Counted from the stretch's first letter, positions 1-6,555 are shown. The stretch is 11,657 nt of DNA from F1-120-MAGs238 sp964484185 (GCA_964484185.1 CAZAEQ010000073.1:1-11657), one strand, 5' to 3'. The notes: generated from the sequence alone by a model not told the origin. Numbers and translations are program-made.

Positions 1-666
1 GCCCAGCAACTCATATGCACCAGGGCTGAATTCATACTGCACGCTGGCTGCCTTCTCTTCAGACTTCTTACCACCAGCAATCGCAGATGGATCAAACGGC
101 AAAAGCTGCAGACTCGTCGGCACTTGCTTCGAAGTCGAAATCCACTTCATATACACCACGCGCACCGTCGAGAACTCGCCCGCCGCGTACCGCCTGATGT
201 AATCATCCGCCAGCGCCTGAATCACCTCAAACTTCGGCTTGTCACCAAAGTGTGTGTGCTGCGTTGCAACTTCAATCTTGTTGAACTTCAGCCACGCTGC
301 GCCCTTCTTACCCACCAGTTCAATCAGGCCGCCGCGAACCGAAGCATCTTCCTTCATCAGGTTTGCAAAAGTCCTGAGCACCGACCCGTTGTACGGTCCC
401 GCCAAGCCACGGTCTGATGTAATCAAAAGCGTCAGCGCCTTGCCCTTGGGGTTACCTGGCTTCAGCAAGGGATGGTCCACCTCGCCCGCGGCCGACTGCA
501 ACTCGCTGACCAGCTCAAACAACGCCTCTGTATATGGCTTCGACGCCGTCGCTGCCTGCAAGGCGCGGGCAAACTTCGATGTCGCAATCATCTGCAACGT
601 CTTCGTAATTCTCTTCGTGTTGTTCGCGGCGATGATCCGCCGCTTCAGTTGCCGTGTCTTTGCCAT
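1..666 (-). CDS. atpG: F1F0 ATP synthase subunit gamma, N-terminal part
   Basis: Central rotor shaft of the F1 ATP synthase: its paired N- and C-terminal helices turn inside the alpha3beta3 ring and couple proton flow to ATP synthesis at the cytoplasmic membrane. The 222 visible residues begin MAKTRQLKRRI and continue with KRITKTLQMIATSKF, the characteristic gamma N-terminal helix. LLITSDRGLAGPYN near residues 80-93 is the conserved start of the Rossmann-like middle domain. The family is usually about 290 residues, so the C-terminal helix that closes the coiled coil lies beyond the window edge; this is a cut by the window, not a break in the gene. The ATG at 664-666 fits the family start, although no clear Shine-Dalgarno sequence precedes it. 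The alpha gene would be expected upstream in a standard atp operon, but here coaD is the upstream neighbour, so the gene may head its own transcript or the operon may be split. Confidence 0.95.
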   Translation of the reverse strand, partial: MAKTRQLKRRIIAANNTKRITKTLQMIATSKFARALQAATASKPYTEALFELVSELQSAAGEVDHPLLKPGNPKGKALTLLITSDRGLAGPYNGSVLRTFANLMKEDASVRGGLIELVGKKGAAWLKFNKIEVATQHTHFGDKPKFEVIQALADDYIRRYAAGEFSTVRVVYMKWISTSKQVPTSLQLLPFDPSAIAGGKKSEEKAASVQYEFSPGAYELLG

Positions 667-776
667 AGGGTCGAGAGGATAGGACCCCGCCCTCAAAACA
701 GCAAAAGTCCGCGGCAGTTTCAACTCCGCCAGACCAACTCCCAAACCCCCGCTCAACCTCCCGAAAGCACGGTTTT

Positions 777-869
777 CAGCCCGAAGGGCTGGCAGTTAGT
801 AGCCGGGGGTGAAGGTCGCTTCGGCCGCCATCCCCGGAAACGCCGTTGAATCGCACCCTGAAGGGGTGC
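777..869. repeat. Three-hairpin intergenic repeat element
   Basis: Between atpG and coaD lie three stem-loops in a row. The first is CAGCCC-GAA-GGGCTG (777-791). The second pairs CCGGGGGTG (803-811) with CATCCCCGG (829-837) with one G-T wobble. The third is GCACCC-TGAAG-GGGTGC (853-869). Closely similar hairpin strings containing CCCGAAGGGCTGGCAG and GCACCCTGAAGGGGTGC recur in planctomycete intergenic regions; that is from memory, not from a search. It could act as a transcription terminator downstream of coaD, as a REP-like dispersed element, or both. No coding sequence is credible in the 242-base gap. Confidence 0.6.
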
Positions 870-908
870 AACTCCTCGACAATCGCCCAGCAAAATATTA
901 TCGGACGT

Positions 909-1466
909 CTAAGCCTCGCCCATGCCCGCCCGCAACCGCTCCAACGCAGGATGCTTCATCTGCTTCTTCTCCCACAATTTCGCCATAACCAGCGGCGGGA
1001 CCATCGCCTTCAACGCCGCCATGTCCGCCCCCATCGCCGTAATCTGCCGAATCAAGCTCGAACTCGTATACGCAAAACTCGTCCCCGCCACCACAAACGC
1101 CGTCTCCAGATCCGCAACCTCCCGATTCGTCACCGCCGATTGCACCTCATATTGCAGGTCATTCAGATTCCGGACGCCACGCAGCAACGCCGAAGCCTTG
1201 AGACTCCGGGCAAAATCCACAGTCAACCCCTCAAACGACTCCACCCGCACCGGCGCGTCATCCGGCCGCTCTTTCACAAGTTCTGCCACCAACATCCGCG
1301 CCATTTCCACGCGCTCATCGGGCGTGAAAAGCGAATCCTTCCCAGGATTCCGCCCCACCGCTACCACCAATTCATCAAACAGCCGCCGCCCACGCTTGAT
1401 GACATCTAAGTGTCCATAGGTAATTGGATCAAAGGAACCGGGATAGATAGCCAAGTGTCGTGCCAT
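909..1466 (-). CDS. coaD: Phosphopantetheine adenylyltransferase
   Basis: Cytoplasmic enzyme of coenzyme A synthesis that transfers AMP from ATP to 4'-phosphopantetheine, giving dephospho-CoA and pyrophosphate. The 185-residue protein starts MARHLAIYPGSFDPITYGHL: the nucleotidyltransferase P-loop-like YPGSFDPIT and the (T/H)xGH motif (T16-Y-G-H19) are intact. LLRGVRN (95-100) and NREVADLET (114-122) match the substrate-binding core, and YTSSSLIR (133-140) is the C-terminal ISSTxVR-like signature. The usual length is about 160 residues; the excess is a C-terminal extension rich in Lys, Arg and Ala. The ATG at 1464-1466 gives the exact family start, with a weak GAGG close by. It is transcribed toward atpG, 242 bases away, and begins 69 bases after the stop of the exported-protein gene, so a shared transcript is possible but not shown. 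Confidence 0.95.
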   Translation of the reverse strand: MARHLAIYPGSFDPITYGHLDVIKRGRRLFDELVVAVGRNPGKDSLFTPDERVEMARMLVAELVKERPDDAPVRVESFEGLTVDFARSLKASALLRGVRNLNDLQYEVQSAVTNREVADLETAFVVAGTSFAYTSSSLIRQITAMGADMAALKAMVPPLVMAKLWEKKQMKHPALERLRAGMGEA

Positions 1467-1535
1467 GCCTCAAGTGTATCGGAAACCGTGTCCGAGGTTC
1501 TCCCGCCTTTTTCGCGCCCAAACTGTCTCGCCGCC

Positions 1536-2936
1536 TCAACACCCACGACCAAATGCATCAACAAAATCCAGATAGTCAAAGAAGTCTACCACGCCATCGC
1601 CATTGAATTCCGCTCTCAACCCCAGGTTACTGAACGTGTCCACAAAATCAAGATAGTCAAAGAAGTCGAGCGAGCCATCCTCATTGAAATCCGCATTGCA
1701 AGGTGATGGAACTATCGCCGCGGCGAATCCCGCATCAGTGGCCCCTGGTTTAAACAAACCGAGTGCCACCTGTCCGTTCATAGGTGGGCGACCGCAATCG
1801 AACCTGAAGTTATAAAGCGTCCCCCACCGAATCGCATTCGCACTCTCGTTTGCCATAAACGACTCAGTCGCCCACGTAAGCGCGCCGTCGCTCTGCACAC
1901 CATTCCAGTCCGCGCTGCTGAAATTGACATTGCCCGGCCCATCTCCAGCACGATAATCTACATCATGAAACCCGATGACGAAGACCGTCGTTGCGTTGGA
2001 AACCGGCACCGAAAAAGTTCCGCATGACCGATCAGAGTTCAAGTTGTACACCGCATACTCGTAACGAAACTGTCTGTTGAAAAGACTAGTGACATTTGAT
2101 GCGACGATAAAGCGACCGTCATTGGGTATGTCAACGTTCGTCAATATCACCGATGGCACAACTTCCTTCCACGCGTTGATCGCCGCGTGTCCAATCGCAG
2201 TTGCGCCCGTCACACCAAAATTCCAGGCTGTCCCTGACCCTGTCACCGTCACTTCTCGCCACGAAGCATTGTTGCTGCCGTTGCCCGCCGCGGCTTCATC
2301 AGGGGCTATTGAACACACCTCTGCGTAGTAACGCACCAAAGTGGAACTGGGTTCAAGGTCACTTATGTTCACCGCAAGCCGGCGAGCCGCCGCACCCGTG
2401 AAAGTTGGATTCGCCGGTGGAAAAGTAAAAACGCCGTTGGAGGCGTTCACCTGCCACTTGGGTCCAAGCCCATTCTGAAATCCAATCGAGCTCGAACTGT
2501 GCGCATTCGCGCAGTGCGCGCCCAGGTGCATGTTGTCTACAAACTGACAATCGCTGCAGCAGAGAATTCCATTGAGCGGAAAGAACTCATGAAAAACCCA
2601 GGACTGCCCAATCTGCTCAATCTGCTCAATCCTTGAAAAACCCCCACTTCTCTTGAACTTGAACAAGCTCTGAGTAGTCACCGGATGCTGCGTCGAAGAT
2701 GTAATAGATGTAACCGCCGTATTTCCGATATTGCACTGCGTAAATCCAAAAGTCACAACCTCAAGATCGCCAACGCTCGGGTAATTAGTCACGCCTAGCG
2801 CGATATCGCCAATCACCAGATCCGGCCCCTCGCCGCCAACAGGTATACATTGGGCCGCCGCAGAGTGCACATAACACATCCCCGCGGCAACAAGCAAGAC
2901 GGCGACCGCACTGCGACGACCTTCAAGATCAAGCAT
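1536..2936 (-). CDS. Planctomycete exported protein with C-terminal dockerin-like module
   Basis: Secreted protein of unknown function, 466 residues from the chosen start. A signal peptide is visible: RR at 7-8, a hydrophobic stretch to about 23, and HSAAA-Q as likely signal peptidase I site near residue 28. The mature part matches a family I recognise from Phycisphaerales exported proteins: GPDLVIGDI (37-45), CNIGN, STQHPV, the QIGQSW motif (108-113), a Cys cluster CCSDC (126-130), and later YEYAVYNLNSDRS (292-304) with GFHDVDY (322-328). Residues 413-466 are a two-repeat EF-hand module ending in Gly-Cys, shared with two other genes here. The ATG at 2934-2936 is preferred because GGAG lies six bases upstream of it; an in-frame ATG at 2946-2948 would add four residues (MEKH) but has a poorer ribosome site. 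No enzymatic motif is visible; the ectodomain may be structural or binding. Family membership is recognised, function is unknown. Confidence 0.85.
   Translation of the reverse strand: MLDLEGRRSAVAVLLVAAGMCYVHSAAAQCIPVGGEGPDLVIGDIALGVTNYPSVGDLEVVTFGFTQCNIGNTAVTSITSSTQHPVTTQSLFKFKRSGGFSRIEQIEQIGQSWVFHEFFPLNGILCCSDCQFVDNMHLGAHCANAHSSSSIGFQNGLGPKWQVNASNGVFTFPPANPTFTGAAARRLAVNISDLEPSSTLVRYYAEVCSIAPDEAAAGNGSNNASWREVTVTGSGTAWNFGVTGATAIGHAAINAWKEVVPSVILTNVDIPNDGRFIVASNVTSLFNRQFRYEYAVYNLNSDRSCGTFSVPVSNATTVFVIGFHDVDYRAGDGPGNVNFSSADWNGVQSDGALTWATESFMANESANAIRWGTLYNFRFDCGRPPMNGQVALGLFKPGATDAGFAAAIVPSPCNADFNEDGSLDFFDYLDFVDTFSNLGLRAEFNGDGVVDFFDYLDFVDAFGRGC
1539..1700 (-). repeat. 54-codon double EF-hand module, copy in exported protein
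   Basis: Encodes the last 54 residues, from Cys413 to Cys466. There are two 27-residue repeats. Loop 1 is DFNEDGSLDFFD, a complete DxNxDGxxDxxD dockerin-type calcium loop. Loop 2 is EFNGDGVVDFFD, with Glu for the first Asp. Each loop is followed by the invariant YLDFVD and then TF or AF. Length and Cys positions are identical to the modules at 4502-4663 and 6618-6779. Confidence 0.9.
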
Positions 2937-2939
2937 GTG

Positions 2940-2946
2940 CTTCTCC
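2940..2946 (-). promoter_or_regulatory. Ribosome binding site choosing the 2936 start
   Basis: Read on the minus strand this is GGAGAAG, with its GGAG core six bases before the ATG at 2936-2934. It overlaps the upstream ATG (2948-2946), which itself has only a weak TGGA before it, so the downstream ATG is the better start for the exported protein. Confidence 0.6.
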
Positions 2947-3154
2947 ATATTCCAGGTCTTTCATCCCAGCGGTGCGTGTAGAGCAAATGAGCGAAGCATC
3001 AATATACCTTATCCCGCGGTCAAAACGAAATAGATTCTCAATGCATACTCACCCAAACCAATTGCGTACCCGACAATGATCCCTTCGCCCTCTTAATCTT
3101 GATCAAGTGATTGTTGTAAGTCGTGAGCGAGATCGGTTGTTCATTGATTAGCCG

Positions 3155-3631
3155 TCAAAGCTTCAATCCCATAAACACCGTATGCGGATCCGGATCATCG
3201 TTGTACCGGACAACATCCTTGAACCCAAGCGTCCGATACAGCCCAATCGCCGCCTGCAATTCCGGATCACTGTCCAGCTTCATTTCCCGATACCCAATCT
3301 CTCGCGCCTTCTTCAAAATCGCTTCACACAGCTTGCGCCCAATCTGTTTCCCCCGATACTTCGGCCGCACATACATCCGCTTCAACTCACAATTCCCCGC
3401 AATCGCCAGCGGCCGCACCGCCGCACACCCAATACACACTTCCCCATCCCACGCCAGAAAAATTGCCCCACCCGGCGGCCCATATTTCCCCGGCAGCGTC
3501 GCCAGTTCCTCATCCGTCTTCTGATGCTCAAAACTGCACGCCGCCAGGTGTCGGATGCTCTGCATGTACTCTGCAAAAATCTCCCGCGCCTGCGAGATCT
3601 CAGATGCTGTAGCTTCTCGAATCTCAATCAC
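3155..3631 (-). CDS. GNAT family N-acetyltransferase
   Basis: Predicted cytoplasmic acetyl-CoA-dependent acetyltransferase of 158 residues; the substrate cannot be read from sequence. The GNAT fold is seen as VIEIREAT (strand 1), a helical segment AREIFAEYMQSI, GAIFLAWDGEVCIGCAAVRPL (strands 2-4), then motif A with LKRMYVRPKYRGKQIGRKL (83-101) forming the pyrophosphate-binding turn; the usual first Gly is Gln96. LDSDPELQAAIGLYRTLGF (119-137) is the conserved motif B region. The GTG at 3629-3631 is chosen because GGAGGG lies six bases upstream. A further GTG at 3650-3652, overlapping the preceding TGA as GTGA, would add MKCGGTR but has no ribosome site. It follows the DUF1569 gene at a 17-base gap (or a 4-base overlap with the longer start), so the two are probably co-transcribed. 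Confidence 0.9.
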   Translation of the reverse strand: MIEIREATASEISQAREIFAEYMQSIRHLAACSFEHQKTDEELATLPGKYGPPGGAIFLAWDGEVCIGCAAVRPLAIAGNCELKRMYVRPKYRGKQIGRKLCEAILKKAREIGYREMKLDSDPELQAAIGLYRTLGFKDVVRYNDDPDPHTVFMGLKL

Positions 3632-3637
3632 GCGCGT

Positions 3638-3643
3638 CCCTCC
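3638..3643 (-). promoter_or_regulatory. Ribosome binding site choosing the GTG start at 3631
   Basis: Minus-strand GGAGGG, six bases before GTG (3631-3629). The competing GTG at 3652 is preceded by TTGTTATTGA with no purine-rich site. This decides for the shorter acetyltransferase, which starts directly at the first beta strand. Confidence 0.65.
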
Positions 3644-3648
3644 GCATT

Positions 3649-4140
3649 TCACTCAATAACAAAGAAGCTCAAATGCAGCTGCGCGTGCCCACGGTGCATC
3701 GACTGCCACTCCGCATGCGTCAATGGCCCAAACAGCGGATTTGGATTCGATGGCGGCATCGCCTTCAATCGATCAATCGACCGCTTCAATCGCGCCACGC
3801 CCTCCGCAGTACTCACTGGTTCAATACCAGTTGTCCCACCCTCAATTTTCGGAATCCTGAATCCCGCCGGCAGCTTGCCATTCAGAAAATCATTCCGTTT
3901 GAACTTCACCAGTACGCGTATGAACCACGGCGGACTGCTCAGCTCCTTCGGATACCCGTCATATGCATAGTCAATCCACGTCGAAACATGCCCGCACGCC
4001 TGCCCCAGCGACCAGTTCCCCAGCTTTTTCAATTTCCCCGCATGTTCCGCGGCAACCAACTTCTCAACATCCGCCGCCACAGCATCCAGATCCGCAAACA
4101 CGACCTGCCGCCGCCCTTGCACTTTCCCGGTATCAATCAT
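3649..4140 (-). CDS. DUF1569 / DinB-like fold protein
   Basis: A 163-residue cytoplasmic protein of the DUF1569 family, a branch of the DinB/YfiT-like four-helix-bundle superfamily whose members often bind a metal through His residues. Their biochemical role is mostly unknown. Seen here: an N-terminal TGKVQGRRQVVFADLDAV typical of the family, NWSLGQACGH (42-51) with the first candidate ligand His51, GFRIP (93-97), PLFGPLTHAEW (135-145), and HRGHAQLHLSFF (149-160), which supplies the His152/His156 pair. The ATG at 4138-4140 is used; a TTG two codons upstream (4144-4146) is also open. Neither has a strong Shine-Dalgarno sequence. The gene sits 68 bases after the DUF2798-like gene and runs directly into the acetyltransferase gene. 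Family assignment is from motif memory; the function is not inferred. Confidence 0.85.
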   Translation of the reverse strand: MIDTGKVQGRRQVVFADLDAVAADVEKLVAAEHAGKLKKLGNWSLGQACGHVSTWIDYAYDGYPKELSSPPWFIRVLVKFKRNDFLNGKLPAGFRIPKIEGGTTGIEPVSTAEGVARLKRSIDRLKAMPPSNPNPLFGPLTHAEWQSMHRGHAQLHLSFFVIE

Positions 4141-4179
4141 GCCCAAATCATATCATGATCTCCCGGCAGGTCTTTGGGC
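4141..4179 (-). promoter_or_regulatory. Inverted repeat abutting the DUF1569 start codon
   Basis: Perfect 7-base arms GCCCAAA (4141-4147) and TTTGGGC (4173-4179) flank 25 bases. In the minus-strand transcript the second arm ends at the base just before the ATG, so a folded stem would place the start region in a helix. It could instead be a weak terminator for the upstream gene. A 10-base direct repeat TCTCCCGGCA at 4159-4168 and 4182-4191 overlaps it. Confidence 0.35.
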
Positions 4180-4208
4180 TCTCTCCCGGCACGCCGACGC
4201 AAGCTACT

Positions 4209-4442
4209 TCACGCAGTCAAGCTGTCAACAAACTTGCGGAGAATCGGAAACATCACGATCGCGACAGGAAAGCCTACAACCGTTCCTATGACCCATGACT
4301 TCAGCCAGCCCGATATAAAACTTCCCAGCGTCCGGGAAAATCCATGGTCGATAAAATGCGCGGCAAACGAAATCGTTCCCGCCATCGTCAGAACCATAAG
4401 AAGAATGAAAACCACCTGACTCTGTTTGCGCGTGAGCATCAT
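4209..4442 (-). CDS. Small two-helix membrane protein, DUF2798-like
   Basis: A 77-residue inner-membrane protein. Two transmembrane segments are visible: about residues 9-29 (QVVFILLMVLTMAGTISFAAH) and 50-67 (WVIGTVVGFPVAIVMFPI). Basic residues near both ends (RKQ at the start, RK after the second helix) suggest both termini are cytoplasmic. The pattern FxxLMxxxM, then a glycine-containing short loop, FISGWLKSW, and FPVAIVMFPILRKFVDSL matches the DUF2798 family, for which no function is established. The first ATG (4440-4442) is used; the next codon is also ATG. No clear ribosome site is seen, and the subtilase stop lies 56 bases upstream, so it may be translated from a shared transcript. Its role next to a secreted protease is not evident. 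Confidence 0.75.
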   Translation of the reverse strand: MMLTRKQSQVVFILLMVLTMAGTISFAAHFIDHGFSRTLGSFISGWLKSWVIGTVVGFPVAIVMFPILRKFVDSLTA

Positions 4443-4498
4443 GCTGGATGTATCGTCGCACCCCGCCCCGGCGAATCAACTTCTGTCACTTTGTCTCT

Positions 4499-6052
4499 TC
4501 AACATCCCAGCGCGAATGCGTCCACAAAATCCAGATAGTCAAAGAAATCAACTATGGCATCGCCATTAAAATCCGAGCTTCGCAGGTTCGCACTGAACGC
4601 ATCTACAAAATCCAGGTAATCAAAGAAATCCGCCGTGCCATCCCAGTTAAAGTCCGCCGCACAGCCATAGTCAATCGCCGCATTGATGTTCAACATTCCA
4701 TACCCACGCACATGCAGCGGATCTGCGACCCCGTTTGCCGCAAAATCCCCCGCAGTTGCAAAAACCGCCTCGCGCAACCGATCCACCGACCACCACGGCC
4801 GCGCCTGAGCAGCACACACCATCGCCGCCGCCACCAGCGGTGTCGACAAACTTGTTCCGCTCGCTCCCACATACGCGGTGTCGTTTCCTGGATGAATCGT
4901 GCGAGTACCAACTCCGCGTGCCAGGACTTCTGGCTTGATCCGTCCATCCGCCGATGGACCATCAGAAGAAAAATCTGCAATGACTCCATTGCTGTCCGCC
5001 GCCCCGCACGCAAAAACTCTGAATGCATCCGCAGGTGCAAGCATGTGACTGGTCACTGGGTCCGTATCGTGACCGCTGTTCCCCGCGGCAGTACAACAAA
5101 TCACACCGTTCTCTGTCGCGACATTCACACCAATGCTGGTGACTGCTGTCACCCCATCAAGCTGCGACTGTGTGTACCAGTCGATATATCCAAGGCTGCT
5201 TGTGATCACATCAGCGCCATGCAACTCGGCAAACTCAAGACCCGCAACGTAATCATCTTCCTCTACCGGAACTTCGCGCGAGACATCTTCGGTCTTGCAC
5301 AAAATAACCTGGGCATCAAACCCGCCGCCAATCAGCGCGCTGGGAAGGTACGAAGCAATACAACCCAGAATCAGCGATCCGTGCACATGCTGATCAACAT
5401 GGTCACCGGCCTGTATACCCACATCGCCATCATCACCAATAAAATCGTGTGCGGCCACAATTGAAAGCTCGTGCCCGGACTGATGAAACGCCTGATGCGT
5501 TGTCACAAATCCGGTATCAAGAATCCCGATGATCACTCCGCGCCCAGTAAACCCGCGCTGATGCATCGCCGGTATCGTAATCTGATTCAGCTGTTCCGCG
5601 GCAAGTCCATAATCTAACCCTGGCCCCTGCGGCATCACTCCAGCCTGCACATCCAGTTTCGGAACTTCAAGGTCGGAGTCCCCGCGCTTCCCTCTCCGCA
5701 CCGGTTCAATCCGCAAAACACACGGCAGGTCGCCAAGCTTTGAAACATCGCCTTCAACGCTCACTGCGTTCAGCCACCGGCTCGCAACATGCACCTTCAT
5801 TCCGCGTGCTTCAAGCTGCTCAATATAAGTAGTTGCAACTGGCAGATCCCGCTGATCAAAAAGTCCAAACGCAGTCCGGCGGGCTTTGCGCCGCTGCACC
5901 ATCTGCGGCCAGCTTCTTGCTTCCAGATCATCAACCGCCCGCGCAAGCTCTGCGCCGCTCAGGCCTTTGTCCTGAAAATACACCCAGTTCCGGTGTGGTT
6001 GATTGCTCGAAATGCCCAAAGTCGCGATCGAAATAGCCAGTGATATCAGCAA
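4499..6052 (-). CDS. Secreted S8 subtilisin-like serine peptidase with C-terminal dockerin-like module
   Basis: Extracellular or periplasmic serine endopeptidase of 517 residues. The catalytic triad is readable: Asp179 in GIIGILDTGF-like context (GILDTG), His224 in HVHGSLILG, and Ser401 in GASGTSLSTP; Asn325 in AAGNSG is the oxyanion residue. The His motif reads HGS rather than the common HGT. Residues about 22-125, with FGLFDQRDLPV, SRWLNAVSVEG and LPCVLRIEPVRR, resemble an I9-like propeptide region of related subtilases. Residues 464-517 are the EF-hand module ending in Gly-Cys. The start is TTG at 6050-6052: an in-frame TAG at 6068-6070 closes the frame just upstream, and GGGG lies seven bases before the TTG. 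The N-terminus (MLISLAISIATLGISSNQ) is a hydrophobic signal-like stretch but unusually lacks a Lys or Arg before its core. It diverges from the PilZ gene across 133 bases. Confidence 0.92.
   Translation of the reverse strand: MLISLAISIATLGISSNQPHRNWVYFQDKGLSGAELARAVDDLEARSWPQMVQRRKARRTAFGLFDQRDLPVATTYIEQLEARGMKVHVASRWLNAVSVEGDVSKLGDLPCVLRIEPVRRGKRGDSDLEVPKLDVQAGVMPQGPGLDYGLAAEQLNQITIPAMHQRGFTGRGVIIGILDTGFVTTHQAFHQSGHELSIVAAHDFIGDDGDVGIQAGDHVDQHVHGSLILGCIASYLPSALIGGGFDAQVILCKTEDVSREVPVEEDDYVAGLEFAELHGADVITSSLGYIDWYTQSQLDGVTAVTSIGVNVATENGVICCTAAGNSGHDTDPVTSHMLAPADAFRVFACGAADSNGVIADFSSDGPSADGRIKPEVLARGVGTRTIHPGNDTAYVGASGTSLSTPLVAAAMVCAAQARPWWSVDRLREAVFATAGDFAANGVADPLHVRGYGMLNINAAIDYGCAADFNWDGTADFFDYLDFVDAFSANLRSSDFNGDAIVDFFDYLDFVDAFALGC
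4502..4663 (-). repeat. 54-codon double EF-hand module, copy in subtilase
   Basis: Encodes residues 464-517, Cys to Cys, 54 residues. Loop 1 is DFNWDGTADFFD and loop 2 DFNGDAIVDFFD, in which the usual loop glycine is Ala. Both are followed by YLDFVDAF. It ends ALGC. Confidence 0.9.
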
Positions 6053-6059
6053 CTCAGTT

Positions 6060-6066
6060 CCCCTTT
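6060..6066 (-). promoter_or_regulatory. Ribosome binding site supporting the TTG start of the subtilase
   Basis: Minus-strand AAAGGGG, with seven bases (AACTGAG) before the TTG at 6052-6050. No ATG is available before residue 51, and the frame is closed upstream by TAG at 6068-6070, so this site supports an initiating TTG. Confidence 0.55.
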
Positions 6067-6093
6067 CCTACAGCGTACTGCGCATGTCAATGC

Positions 6094-6110
6094 CAAACAA
6101 GCTTTGTTTG
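6094..6110. promoter_or_regulatory. Short perfect inverted repeat in the subtilase/PilZ divergent region
   Basis: CAAACAA-GCT-TTGTTTG is a perfect 7-base inverted repeat with a 3-base centre, about 40 bases from the subtilase start and 76 bases from the PilZ start. Its AT-rich symmetric form in a divergent promoter region fits a repressor operator. No protein partner can be named from the sequence. Confidence 0.35.
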
Positions 6111-6172
6111 CGGACGTGGCTGAAGTTGGTCCGCTTTGGGGTCGATAACGCAACATCGCGGCACGTTCGCCG

Positions 6173-6178
6173 AAGGAG
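6173..6178 (+). promoter_or_regulatory. Ribosome binding site of the PilZ gene
   Basis: AAGGAG, seven bases before the ATG at 6186. The open frame extends upstream to 6003 with no other supported start, so this site fixes the protein at 121 residues. Confidence 0.75.
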
Positions 6179-6185
6179 TCTCACC

Positions 6186-6551
6186 ATGTCGAAGCCTGCA
6201 AAGAAGTCCAATGTTCCCGCAACATCTGCAACAATTGAATCAAAGGGCGCGACACACGATCCTCTGAAATTCGACCGCCGCTCGAGCATTCGACTTCCCA
6301 TGACCGCCGTCGCGATGGCCACTTTTGGCCTTGAAGATGGTGGAACCATTCTTACTGGCGTTGAGATCGTGGACACCAGCGCCGCCGGCCTTGGCATTCG
6401 CTGCCCGGTTGAGGTCAAGCCCGGTACTTCGTTCACGCTGTACCCCGACAAGAACAACTGGCCTGCGAAGTCCGGCATTGTCTCGCGCTGCTCATGGGAC
6501 GGCGAGTACTACCGCTGCGGCCTGAATCTCGCGCTCGCCATGGCAGCCTAA
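6186..6551 (+). CDS. PilZ domain protein, predicted c-di-GMP receptor
   Basis: A 121-residue cytoplasmic single-domain PilZ protein. Such proteins bind the second messenger cyclic di-GMP and transmit it to motility, adhesion or secretion targets. Both ligand motifs are complete: RxxxR as R32-S-S-I-R36 in FDRRSSIRLP, and DxSxxG as D63-T-S-A-A-G68 in VEIVDTSAAGLGI. The remaining barrel strands are seen in PGTSFTLY (79-86), SGIVSRCSW (96-104) and YYRCGLNL (108-115). About 28 N-terminal residues rich in Ser, Lys, Thr and Ala precede the domain. There is no effector domain, so it must act through a partner. The start ATG has AAGGAG at seven bases. It stands alone on the plus strand, divergent from the subtilase and convergent with the peroxidase gene; a functional link to either is only a possibility from position. 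Confidence 0.85.
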   Translation: MSKPAKKSNVPATSATIESKGATHDPLKFDRRSSIRLPMTAVAMATFGLEDGGTILTGVEIVDTSAAGLGIRCPVEVKPGTSFTLYPDKNNWPAKSGIVSRCSWDGEYYRCGLNLALAMAA

Positions 6552-6555
6552 GAAA

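Noticed and set aside
846..1419. Two plus-strand open frames opposite coaD
   Set aside because: Both are antisense to a complete coaD with intact motifs and have Arg/His/Pro- or Ser/Arg-rich compositions typical of shadow frames.
3001..3029. TATATT (minus strand, 3006-3001) with TTCGTT 17 bases upstream as promoter of the exported protein
   Set aside because: The -10-like hexamer is good but the -35 match is poor and promoter preferences of this organism are unknown.
3098..3107. Perfect palindrome CTTGATCAAG between the acetyltransferase and the exported protein
   Set aside because: Ten bases of symmetry without further context can arise by chance; no paired site or promoter nearby could be placed.
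4448..5464. Long plus-strand open frame opposite the subtilase with repeated KIQIVKE-like segments
   Set aside because: It is antisense to a complete subtilase with its catalytic triad. The repeated segments are only the reverse reading of the EF-hand codons; no ribosome site or family match is seen.
6068..6084. Upstream in-frame ATG of the subtilase giving MRSTL before a TAG
   Set aside because: There is no ribosome site before this ATG and TAG readthrough has no support; kept only as a check on base calling.
6085..6090. TTGACA on the minus strand upstream of the subtilase
   Set aside because: A perfect -35 hexamer, but no acceptable -10 box occurs at 16-18 bases and the ribosome site would fall too close.
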